Shown here: positions 47,155 to 58,100 of the stretch, one piece after another
Layout: each line of letters opens with the position of its first letter
How positions within the stretch are numbered: position 1 is the stretch's first letter
Origin: Phialocephala subalpina
Taxonomy: Eukaryota; Ascomycota; Leotiomycetes; Helotiales; Mollisiaceae
Reading direction: 5' to 3'
Length of the DNA stretch: 64,000 nucleotides
NCBI GenBank assembly: GCA_900073065.1
Contig: FJOG01000003.1
Coordinates: 527,238 to 591,237 of the forward strand
Translations under genes and position numbers: made by a program
The notes under the pieces: model-generated
The model's database searches: none
Told to the model about the DNA's origin: nothing
The model's input: only the letters and a program-made list of their open reading frames with translations

Positions 47155-50100
47155 CTAGTCACTAAGGTCTCTTCGAATTTCATCTACTCGCCCCGGATGG
47201 GTAACAAGTCTCCATCGTTTGACTTTCTGGTCACTGTCGGCATAAGGAACCTCCTCTTCGAACCACTGGCGAAAATGGCCCCCATGCTTGTTTAATACGT
47301 CTTGGAGCCGCTGTGCGATAGTCTTGATTTTACGAGCCGATGTCCGCGAAGAGCGTGCAACATAGTCTTCCGTCATCTTGTATTTTTCCGAGATCGCACT
47401 CAGCGGCGATTGCCACATGCGGATATCGACACTGTTTGGTTCCCCATGGAATCTTAAAACATATGTGTCAACCATGTGCCCCACGTTCAAATCCGCGCCC
47501 ATCTCAATCATTTTTTGAAGCACGGTTGCCCAATCTTGGCTATGCGAGACATCCCGAGGATTGCAACGTGCCATAGCGACTTGCCATGGAGATTTACCGT
47601 CGCAGAAAGGCAAATTGGGGTCTGCACCGTTTTCTAAACTAAGTGCCATGACGTCAAGCTGCAGGTTCCACAGCCTTGGTGAGAGCTTACTCTCATCCAT
47701 ATCCAGAATTACGCGATTTAATGCCTTCTGTGCTAAGCCAATTCCTTTGCCAGTATCTGGCGCGGTGGTCGGGCTTTCTCGACTTTGTTTTTGCCGTGAC
47801 TCCTCGATTGCTTTGTTGACGAACTGAAAGAGGCCGAAACAACAAGCCAGCGAAAACATACAGCTATAAGGGATATGCCCGTGATTCCACGAGAGTTTAG
47901 AACCTGAAGATGGCGCTGTATGTGACCAATGTCCCATTTCGTGAAGGGATTTATTGAATCTTGGGATCCATCCATTCACTACACGCCAATGAGCGTCCAT
48001 CGTGACATCAAGTTCCTCGATCAGAAGGTCTTGGGCTTGACCAGTCGAGATTTCTGCTAGAGCACACTCATGGAGGGCTCGTAGCAGAATCTCCCAGACG
48101 TTGCTTTGGTCAATATTAGTCTCAAACTCATGTGGTGCCGCCTTCATCTCGCGAAGTGATGCGTTTAGCAAAGAAACGTTTGGATCAAAGCCTCCAGGGG
48201 CTGTAATGGTTTGTAATTCCTTCCAAACCTCAGGCTTCTCAAGAAAATCGATGACTGACTTATGCAGAAAATGCACCTCAGATTTGACGAAAGATTCGGG
48301 ATCCAAGTCGGACAACAATTCGCTGAATAGATTGCTTCCCCCTCGTGTCGAAATATTATGATCGTTTGCCAGGAGGATACTAGCCAGGTCTTCAACAGGG
48401 ATTCTTTGAAGGTCGTGGTTCGATACGCTCCGTAAGTCGTTCAGCAGAAGCACGAGGGCCAGGTCTCGTTGTGTAGAGTGAAGCAACTCAAGGTAAGGCG
48501 CCAGTACGGCCAAAACCCAATTTGATCTCTCGCGGAAGGCCACGCTCCCTTCACTGCTCCCTCTTTCCACCGATACTGTAAACGTCGGGGAACCATGTCT
48601 GTAAATCTCCAGAAGACCACAACAGCGACTTCGAACCATCTCCTCAATATCGCGACATCTTCGAACTTTCTCCTCCAGATCAATTTCTCCAATTCTGGCA
48701 TCAATGCTAGAATCAGGGTTGTCATCAACAGCGAAGGATAGCCTCAAGGGGGTCATTGGTTTATGGGCCGGGACCTGGCTGCTTTGGTACATGATCTGAA
48801 GCAGGATTGATGCTTGCCGCTTGTAGAATGGATCCATTTGATTCAGCATCCTTCTATAAAGATTGTCTAGGTCGACTGGCAATTCATCTAGTCTTCCATA
48901 GAGATCGTGGATTTTGTCGTGGTTTCGGAGACCATTTCTTAAGGCTCTGACGACGATGACTACCCACAAAAATACCCCCGAAGACTTTAAGGCTACCTGG
49001 TTAATTAAGTCTTCCACTGCTGGCTTATCTTGTTGGACCAATTCTCTCATGCGTGGATGTTCTCCTAAATTTCCTTCCACATAGGTACGAATGTCCGATT
49101 GAGTGAGATCCTGAAGTTGAAGGACAGGACAATTTGCAAACGCTTCTGAGCAAGCAGATGTCGGTCGGCTAGACAAAAGTAGCTTGAGCTGTGGCGAGGA
49201 CAGAGAACGGAGCCATTCGACCAACTCAATATGATCGCCATTATACTCGTCCACCCCATCGATAATGAGGCAGATCCTCAATGACATGACAGTTTGGCTA
49301 GTCAAGAGTTGAAATGCCGCCTCTAGTTCGACGATTGACGGATCATCTATTAACAAATGGCGCCGAGCGATTTGTCGGCAATGGGCTGGGAAGATAACTG
49401 GGGCAAGCTCTGGATACTGGCTGAGGCACTCATGTAGGATTGATCGCAACAGGCCTTGTTGCGACTTTTGGAGTTCTGTTCCCGCACTCCAAAAGAAGAA
49501 TGAAGCACACAGTAAGTTATCGTTCTCAGCCCAAGTAGTGAGGAGTTGTTGCGTCCGCGGGTCACCCGTAATGAACTTCATGAGCGTCGACTTCCCCGAC
49601 CCAGCTTTTCCGTTTATCCAGTAGCAGCCTTGACCGTTCTCTAACCAAGTAGACAGGCTATCCCATGCCCAACCAGATGGTATCGCACCGTCGTACACCC
49701 ACTGGAACGTCTTTGTGTAAGCAGCAGATACCTCTGCCCTCCGGTCTCCCAAAAATCTAAACCAGAGGAAATTCAAAACACCTTCTTGAATTTTCTCAAG
49801 TCTCTGGAGGGATTCAGAATTTAGGTCATCTGTGATGTCGGTTGTCCTCCATATGCCTTGTGTAGCATGGCCTTGGAGCGTGGCGATAGCGGCGATGGTT
49901 TCCTCGTGCCTGACTCTTGCAATCGTGCTCTCCTCTTCATGCTGCTGCAGAATCTTATCAATTCCGATTGTGAAAAAGTTCTTGTTGTCAAGCAAAGTCT
50001 CGGCAATCTTCTTGGTTTCTTGCTGCAGGCTAATAAATCGCTGATCCTGCCGAGCAGAGCTGAACTTAAACTTTTCGTCAAGCTTTAGTGACACGACAAT

Positions 50101-50571
50101 GCGCAATATCAGTTCATTCCGGGATGTATCAAGCTTGTTTTTAAGCTCCAAAATCTTCTTATTGCTGAACGTTACGCTCAAAGCCTGCCTGAAGCTCTTC
50201 CAAGGGTTGTGCTTTCCTTCATGACGAGCAACAAAATCCACGAGCTGGATGAGCTCGTCGGCGGTTTTTGAAGTCTCTAGAGCAAGGCTCTTCAGTTTCT
50301 ATTATAGTCAGCAAAGTTTGCTCTCTATCTTTGGCGTATAAATCACCAGTTGGTCGCCCGTCAGCTCGGGTGTTGACGTTGAGACCGAGTTCAGCTCACG
50401 TGAGAGGATCTCGGCCACTCCTTTCAGGTCATTCGCCACGACCTTATCCTGATCAATACTGGATATCGAGCCATTCTTATAGACCTCATGACCTTTGCCG
50501 ACAAGTTTGGAGCCGAAATCAACGATCTGGATGATAGACGTCGCCAAGCTGAGGCACGTAAACGGATCCAT
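47155..50571 (-). CDS. NACHT-domain NLR-like protein
   Basis: Fungal NACHT proteins are STAND NTPases linked to heterokaryon incompatibility and non-self sensing. Two exons, 50347-50571 and 47155-50298, with a 48-nt intron, give 1122 aa. The N terminus MDPFTCLSLATSIIQIVDFGSKLV is the helical domain usual in these proteins. The NACHT domain has Walker A NGKAGSGKSTLMKFI (about residues 304-318) and Walker B LRICLIIDGVDEY (about 415-427), followed by LLLSSRP (sensor) and the DIRTYVEGNL and SSGVFLWVVIVVRAL segments. The C-terminal part has two weak ankyrin-like units (SLENGADPNLPFCDGKSPW and KMIEMGADLNVG) but no long repeat array. Both ATPase motifs are intact. It is flanked by small-element copies in opposite orientation and by AT-rich DNA. 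The start at 50571 is preferred to an in-frame ATG at 50601 because the family starts with MDP. Confidence 0.9.
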
Positions 50572-51670
50572 TCGAGTTGCGCTGGCCTTCGCAAAGATCA
50601 CCTCAATTAAGCTTCCTACAATGTCACGATGGTGAATATTGCGGCTTGTATATCAAACAATACTGTGGTCTCGCTATTTCTTGTGGGGAATGGGAAGAGT
50701 TCTGAATAACATGCAATCGGATGTCGTCGGGCGTCGCAATGCCTTGCGAAACGCCCGGGTTGATAGGCATTTTCGACGGCAGAGTTGCAAACCGCGGTAT
50801 AGCGAGCCTATCAGGAATCAGTCGCGGATGCCTCAAGAACCTTAATATTACCCCCTTTCTATACTTCGGCGCCTGGAAGCCGCCTGCCTATTAACGGTTC
50901 TGATAAGCCTTATTATGACTCTAAGATACACTTCTACTCTAAGTAAGTTTAAGTTAAGGTTTCTTATCATTTGCTAACTAAAGTAATTCTTTAATTTTTA
51001 ATTAAAAAAAGTAATAAAATATATAATAAAGTAAACTTCAAATAATATTTAAGGCGGCGATTCTTTATTATATTAGCATTATATTTCTTAGTACTATAAG
51101 AATTAATATATATTAAAATTAAAGTATTTGTTGCGCGACGCCAGTCACGTAGCATTACTACACGTGACCTAGCATGCACCCGGCCAAATTTAAGGCCGGG
51201 AACAGCCGTCAGCTCAATGCAAGCTCCTTGCCAGTGCGTACTGCAATTCCCACCATACGTAACACCTTATGTACACTAGCCAAGCGAGGTCACATGGCTT
51301 GGGTCGTGCCAGGACTAGTCACGTGGGACTACTTTCTATAGAACGGTCACACAGTGACATTATTTACCAGCCCTAGGAGACACGCTTAACGGCGCTTGCG
51401 AGTAGAACTGAGAAGAAGGCCTTAAGTGGTACTTGCATCTCGCGCGCCTTCGATGGTCTCTACATTTCGCGTTTCTCGAATTTGGGAACAGGGAATTGGC
51501 GTTATGCATTGGGGGAGTGCTATTTACCTGATGCATTAACCAAAAGCAGCACAGTCTGACGAGCCTCGCGGGACGGATTTGCAAATTTCTGCTCTACTTT
51601 CCTGTTATATAGGACACGGGACACGACTGCAGGGCTGCGATATAGCCACAATGGCGATAGAAGCCTCCTA
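50572..51670. other. Non-coding stretch with AT-rich block and GTCACGTG-like motifs
   Basis: No gene is supported. 50860-51130 is AT-rich. 51145-51360 is GC-balanced and carries several GTCACGTG/CACGTGAC-like sites (near 51150, 51170, 51290, 51319), which may be E-box-like regulatory sites or part of a decayed element. Confidence 0.4.
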
Positions 51671-51712
51671 GAAGACTTCAAGTGGAAGATAGAAGACTTC
51701 AAATGGTGGATG
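51671..51712 (+). repeat. Two-copy tandem repeat, unit about 21 bp
   Basis: GAAGACTTCAAGTGG-AAGATA is followed by GAAGACTTCAAATGG-TGGATG. The unit begins identically in both copies. Confidence 0.6.
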
Positions 51713-51909
51713 GGAGCCTCTAAGCCTGATAGAAAACTCTGAGCGTGATAAACTGTTTCAGTGGGATCCAAAAATAACTCCGGGGGAATTCTGGTGGGAG
51801 CCAAAAATAGGACCTGCGTTGAAATAAGTCGAGGAAAGTGTAACCGGGTCTCAAAGGAGCCAAAACGAGTCGCTACGGGCCCTCCGGTTACTAAAATAGC
51901 TCTTTAATG

Positions 51910-52014
51910 CATGCTCAGGCTCACTTAGCATGTGCTCAGACGATGCTCGGGAATGCTCACCCTCGGGTTATGCTTGCTCACCCATAGCTCAGGCTAAAGC
52001 AGCAGCAGCTCAGG
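51910..52014 (+). repeat. GCTCAGG-type short repeats, second cluster
   Basis: Multiple TGCTCAGG, TGCTCAC and TGCTCGGG words within 105 nt, in the same orientation as the cluster at 47081-47140. No coding potential. Confidence 0.5.
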
Positions 52015-52059
52015 TCCAAAGACGGAAATGGAAAATGTCATGAAAACATTCCGGTGTGG

Positions 52060-52583
52060 GTTGTCCTGTAACGTAATAAAATAGAATCATTTTCTTCGTG
52101 TTTTAATAGTTATCTACTTTATTAAGGGGATAAATAGTTATATAAATTCGAATTGCCATAAAAATGTAAATATCCCTAATATCTATCTCCTCCCAATTTA
52201 ATGCTCGAGTATGCTTACTCGAGGGATCTTTTAGCTATCGCTCCGTTAAGTTTATACATGAAACTATCTCAGACATAATTTCTAGAGTATAATAAAAAGT
52301 AAAAATAATAATAAGGTCATCCGGAGAAGCATATTCGGGGAAGCAAATCTCGAACTCAAAATCGGGGATTTCCATAGGGTTATAATAGCTACCCCTTTTA
52401 ATAATTGGAGTAGCCTTAGGCCAAAGGGTGCCTTTATCGGTAAGATCATATTAAACGTCTTTTGGCATCTTGTAATTAAGGAATTAAAGAGAGAAGTAGT
52501 TTATTTACGTCTTTGTTTATATGCGATTTTAGAGTTTTGGTGGGGTGATAGGGGTCAGATAATTGCTGCCTTACAAAAAATTT
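52060..52583. repeat. AT-rich block right of the NLR gene
   Basis: A/T-rich with no open frames. AT-rich sequence resumes beyond the small element, at about 52860-53010. Probably RIP-degraded. Confidence 0.5.
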
Positions 52584-52850
52584 AGGGTGCGTTCAGCAGT
52601 GTAAGGGATAATATTGAGTTACAGAGTGTGGTTGCTATGCCAGTGATGCGCCTCTCACTAAAAGGCTATGCACAGTCAAATCCCTTTGTGATCTGTTGAT
52701 AGGCTAATGCGCTAGAAATATAGGGCATTTCAGCGCGTATTCTTTAGGTTCTAAAGTATTATAGTGTATTTTACCGTAGACACGAGTAAAAGTGCCCTGT
52801 AATCCCGGATACTTTGTGCCGCGATCTCCGTAAGACTTATCCTCTTCTTT
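52584..52850 (-). mobile_element. Small non-coding element, copy B (opposite orientation)
   Basis: 52794-52831 is the reverse complement of 45075-45112 with one mismatch. Weaker similarity continues to about 52745. The end at 52584 (AGGGTGCGTTCAGCAG) resembles the 3' terminal repeat of copy A (AGGTGCGCTGCGCCGCAG). The other end, expected near 52955, is not recognisable. Confidence 0.45.
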
Positions 52851-53280
52851 GAGGCACAAGTTATCAATCGAATAAACTCGTTCTAATTAAGTAATTATGA
52901 GGCTATTTCGATTTTAATTACAAATATACTTTCAAAAGTATATCTTCAATATTTATCACGGAGCTAGGGCTCAAGGATTAGTTGAAGAGTTCTTATTAAG
53001 GCAATTTTAATATGTTGGATGTTTAGGAAGTTCTTACAACTAAGAAGCCAAAACAGTAATCTCGCCCCAAGTCCGGAATATCATCTTGGGCATACAGTGC
53101 CACGTCATGAGTCTGAGCCCTTATATTTTTACCCCGCACCCCATCATAATTCTAATTTACAAAAATCTATGCATCTCTACCATTTTCCGTCTGATTTAAG
53201 ATCTGATTGATTCTATTGATACGCGCATAAATCAACTACTTTTCGATAAAAAAATAACCCGCAAATATTGAAACCTCACT

Positions 53281-54016
53281 TCAATATTTTGTATACCATC
53301 CCTTTGCCTCGATGCAAGCCTCAATTCGGTTAACTATACTCTCCCCTAAATTATCAAAGACTTCCTTGTCTATTGTATCCCATGCTACTTGTAGAGCACT
53401 TTCAAGTTGTTGTCTTGCATGTTCACTCTCACTTTTATCCGCTGCAATCTCTGGAAACATCTCAAAAACTCTCTTTTTGAGCTTTCACCAAATATGCTCG
53501 ATCGGGTTCAAATCGGGAGAGTAAGGAGGCTAGTCTTCGATCTGCGCGATCCCATTCTCTTCAAACTAATTGCGTACTTTGATTGCCCGATAAATAGAGG
53601 CATTATCTTGCATAAAGATATACCCAGGGTCTAAAGATTGGACTGTTGGTTTGACTTCTGCGTTAAGAACCTCCAAATAAGAGTTGGCGGAGTATCCATG
53701 TTTCTTAGACTCGAAATCTCGGTCTATAATATAAAGGTTGATCCTCCCAGTATCCCAAAAGCATCCCCAGACTATAACTTTCATATTCTTATGACAATCG
53801 TAGGTTTGGATCATCGATTTATCCCATACTTGGTTGGCAGTTCGGAACACCCATTCGGTCTGTTTCCCCCGCCCCCGCTCTACTGAACACTCATTACTCC
53901 ACACGAACATTCCCCATTCCTCTTTGTTTCTACCCCTATTCTTCAAACACCAAGCTAACCTCTTAGCCGCATTCTCCTCTGTAAGGAACGGGCGCCTAGG
54001 AGCATCTCCTCTCGCT
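53281..54016 (-). pseudogene. Tc1/mariner transposase relic
   Basis: The minus strand encodes the catalytic half of a Tc1/mariner-type transposase: RRPFLTEENAAKRLAWCLKN, EEWGMFVWSNECS, MKVIVWGCFW, SLDPGYIFMQDNAS, PPYSPDLNPIEHIW, and the end ACIEAKGWYTKY with its stop at 53281-53283. Three in-frame stops (53566-53568, 53530-53532, 53485-53487) sit where the family has Trp. The first catalytic Asp (WSDE in the family) reads Asn. The N-terminal DNA-binding half is missing; the sequence joins directly to a 2EXR relic at about 54016. The element is dead. Confidence 0.85.
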
Positions 54017-54664
54017 TTCTTCCATTTCAGCTTCCCAGATGATGGTCATCAGCAGCCGAAAATTTTCAGAATTGTCGGGGAGGCCCAAAGAATTGACTTC
54101 ATGCTCAACCGTCAAAGTCTCCAAATTTTCCAGTTCACAGACGAACTTCAATGCTTGCTCGTGCCAAAGTGAGCCGCCCAAGCATAGATGGCGGATATGG
54201 TTTTTGCAGTACAACAACTCTTCCTTGGCGAAAAAGCATGCTGCAAGATCTCCCTGTAGAGTGTTAAATGCCGCGATGGCCTTTGAGTTCTTGAGGAAGA
54301 AGACATCGTTGCTGAAGTCTATTCGTATATCCTTTCCTAAGCCCATGATAGACAGTTCAAGGCCGTAGTACTTTATGGCTATGTCTCTAGACTCCTTACA
54401 GACTTCGAGGAGACTTGGATTACACAAGGTGATCTTGGATTACAAAGGACGCCTCTTAGAATGAGTGGCGCTTGGGGAATCGTTCTGGCTCTCGTTCACA
54501 TGCTTTCCAGCTACCTTTAGGTATCTGCGGTGTGGAAGCGCCATTCTCCAGATGATAAGCCGGAGTTCAATGGGAAGGTGGCCGAAGAGGGTGAAGAAAT
54601 CAAATGTCATCTTGCAGCAGGTGACGAGAAGTGCTCGAGGAGTCTGCGGACCCTTCGGTCTCAT
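54017..54664 (-). pseudogene. 2EXR-domain pseudogene truncated by the transposase relic
   Basis: The frame starts at an ATG at 54664 (or at 54610, MTFDFFTLF). It carries FTLFGHLPIELRLIIWRMALP and the stretch up to HSKRRPL. A TAA follows at 54440-54442, after which the same frame resumes with CNPSLLEVCKESRDIAIKYYG. The stop lies in an 18-bp segment that looks like a partial tandem duplication (TGTAATCCAAG occurs twice, 18 bp apart). The rest is complete up to LENLETL and TIIWEAEMEE, then runs into the transposase sequence in another frame and ends at 53996. Both lesions disable the gene. Confidence 0.7.
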
Positions 54665-55180
54665 TGAAAGTTTGGCGCCTTCTTCACGTTCACCATCTAC
54701 AATTGGTCTTAATACCCAGCTCAAGCTGCCCCGATACCCATCCCTACTTCTGCCCTACAACATCTTAGCACTTAGTGGACTGATAGTTGTTCTAAAAAGG
54801 ACTTTTGGATCTTTGTTTTTTGATTATCTATAATTATTGTATTTTTGGTATCTTTCGATGTAGGGTTTTTTCCTGCGAATCATTGCTCTTTGGCCGAAAG
54901 ACTCGCTTACAGAAATGCGTACTTTGTACCCATTCTTATCGCGATAAGAAACATAAGTTGAAGCCTTGTCTCGTGGCCAACTCCTAGCCATAGAAACCGA
55001 GCTACTTCTCTACCTCATGAGTTTTTTCGTGGATCTGGGACCCCGTCAGCATTTTCGAGGACAAATTCACTGCCTTTTCCGACTCCCACCCTCCATAAAC
55101 TTCTACATATTCCTTGGTCTTGGGACTTCGACTACAACCTCCCAATTAATTGAATTGTACTTGTTGTACTTTGGACTTCC
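54665..55180. other. Intergenic; promoter and 5' leader of the DUF3638 gene
   Basis: No gene is supported. Short frames only. Confidence 0.45.
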
Positions 55181-58100
55181 ATGTCCTATACGATGGCCGC
55201 GTCACCTGGGGATCTCCTAGAGTCACTCTTTAACCATATTGCGCTGCCTCCCCGTCTCCCGGGTCGACAAGATACAAGACTCGACCGAGTCGAGCGTGGT
55301 CTCATCGAACGCCTGCTAGATGCAACTGTCAGTTTGTCACGTCTTCCACACAATGATTCTGTTGACGAGTGGGAATCACTTCGTCGTTCTCTTGAGACTT
55401 GTAGGCGAGTCAATTCTGATGGCAAGCTCACCAAAACCTCACTTTTGACGGCCCTGCGAGAACTGAAAGGTCGAGATTTCATCGCTCTTCATATTACGGA
55501 GCAAAATGCCGCCCTCATCATCCGACTTCAAGAAGAGTAAGTTTGCACGTCGTTATCTACTAGCTCCCTTCCTCCTTTGGTCCTGACTGATCTTTTCCTC
55601 TTCTATCAGTGGCGATTCGGTTTTATTCGAGGCATTTGAAGCTTCTCCTCTGTCCGAAGATGTGCTTGCCTCCAAGAACGCCCTACGGTGGGACTTCCCT
55701 GGTTCCGCCGTCGCGATTCCAATCTCCGAATACGAAAAGACCTCCTTCCAAGATGAGCTGGCGACATTCCTGGAGAGGGCAAGCACCGAGTCGATCAAAA
55801 GATTCGCTGCGCATACAAAGAAAGCTGGATCCTTCGCATTTGAGAGCCGGGATACTGTCGACCCCGCGCTCATCACACAGATGCTGATGACACTACTGGA
55901 AGTCAATGGCAGCCGAGTATTTCCCCCACTACTTCAAAAACGCGTGCGGGATGATGTGTGCTGGAGCGAAGGAGGCGAAAAGCCCTGGAGACGATGCCCT
56001 TTCTGGCTGGTGCTTCGCGTCGCCGTGCACAGACACCTCTCTATCACCCTTGGTGGCGACGTTGGAAGAATACAATACAAATTTCTGGTTTGCCTCGCCC
56101 TTTCACGCTTTCTTAGCGAGTGTCTTGGTCAGATAGGCCTTGATCTCGCGGTCTTTCTGAAGACCAAGCTGTGCCGCCGTCTTGTCAAGCTTGAGGTTGA
56201 CAAAGAAAGAGCCCCAGCCAACCTCTCCATTCATTACGAATTCTGGTTCACAGCTCTTGCGCCAAACTTCCGCAAATATACCAACACTGCTACAGAACAG
56301 ATTGGTGTGGCTTGGGAAGGCTTTAAGAAGCATATACAGCGCCCCATCCTCACCCTGCCAAAACGTGCCGACCCGCGGCACCTTTTCTTATCACTGCCCA
56401 ACAGCAAAGGTCATATCGAGCGAGTTCTAAACGAGCCCTTTTATGGATATGCTGCGCCTCCGTTGGTTTCCTCCTACAAGCTGCCGCAGGATTATCAACT
56501 CTCCTCCACAGTTCCAAAACCTGGGACAGCCTTCGCTAATCGATATTTCAGACTCTCTGAGATCGAGACGGAGATCGAGATTAGAGACTCGTTCGATGTG
56601 CCTACCCTGGCAACGGATAGTCTCTGTGGGCAGCGTTGTATAGCGCTTGCTAGAGAGATTGAGAATTATCTAAGTACTGTTGGGGATGCTTACGATAACA
56701 ACCCCGAGCAGAAGAGTGTCATGCTCATCACGGTCATGGAACTTTGGGTAGCAATGGACGCATGTGCTGCAAAGATGTTCGGTTTGCTGAAGGACTATAA
56801 TCCGGGCATTCCCTCTGATATTTTGGACGACCTGCAGATAGCTCGCCTCAAGGATATTCGCCGTCTTCACAAGATCCGAGAATATCTGCGAGGCAGACAT
56901 GCGGCTTGCAAGGGTTCTCGGATGACTATCTTCAACGATCCAGGAAAAGGCTGCTTTGGAGAGCGCTATTACAACGAGTCGGACGATTCTTCAAGGCTAC
57001 AAACCCTTCGCCAACGTATTGAAACCGCAGCCGAACAAGCACGCATGGCTAAAGAGCAAGAATGGCAAGAAAAGACCATGGAGTAAGAACAATCTTTCTC
57101 CAAATTTCATTTATTTCCTACTCCTACTACACTATCCAAGGCTATAGCATAGGGATAACAGAGCCCATGATGGACCAAATTGACTTTCAATGGCGTCGCC
57201 AGATCTCTCATCAGAGTCGACGATGAACTCGGACACTACAAGAACGGGAAATGCTGACTTTAAAAACCTTCTAGGTTTGAGAAACTCGTCCAAGAGGCAT
57301 CCGAAGCCTCCTGTGTCTTCACCACTGATGAATTCCTAGTCAGGACTCACGACGACAGACATTGCACAAAGTGTTATCTGAATCGCAAAATTCGACGATT
57401 CAGAATGGGCGCGCATGAACACCCGTTGCCGACAGATCCTATTCATGCTAAAACGGTGGTATTCGAACTCAGCTGTCCTGATGCTTTCACTGCATACCGG
57501 GACTGCTCTTGGCAGATAATCAGCGGTCTGGCGTTTCCAACAATCCAAGTATCGGCCGTCGAGCCTCGAGTTCTACTTGGAGATTATTCCGAGCTCCAGC
57601 CCTACATACATTCAAGGTACGCAAATATCTCTTTTACGGGGTATGAATGACATTGCATGCCTGACTTCGACTATGGCCATTTGTGGACCATGGTCTGGCT
57701 TGGATTTTGAAACCCAAATGTGGGCTTGATTAAAAACTTAGTTTCAATGTTTGGGGTTGATTCTCAACATTTAAGTCTGACTTTGCTCAGGCCTTCCAAG
57801 TTCTCTCTAGCGTCAACAACAAAGTCTTTCTTGGCAACACATTATGCAAGCCCACCATTTCCCTTCGGTGTCGAACACATTTGTCTCCCAAACGGCCTGA
57901 AACTTGGGTACTTTGATACGCGGCTGAAGATCTGGCCTGCCCGACTGCCACAGACACAAAAAGCCACATTTGCGCACCACTGCCAGTTCACCATGCCAGC
58001 AAATTCGCCGTTCTCGTCTTTGAACTTCCCAACTGACTTTGCTATGGATTTGAAGGGGCATTCGTCCTACGAAATCGTTGCTAGCCAAAGCAGGTGTCCT

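Noticed and set aside
51520..51804. Minus-strand 94-codon frame
   Set aside because: It has no ATG start (begins at TTG) and its repeated HLKSS words come from the 21-bp tandem repeat.
44951..52850. The NLR segment as a Starship-type giant element
   Set aside because: No tyrosine-recombinase captain gene is visible and the segment is far below the usual size.
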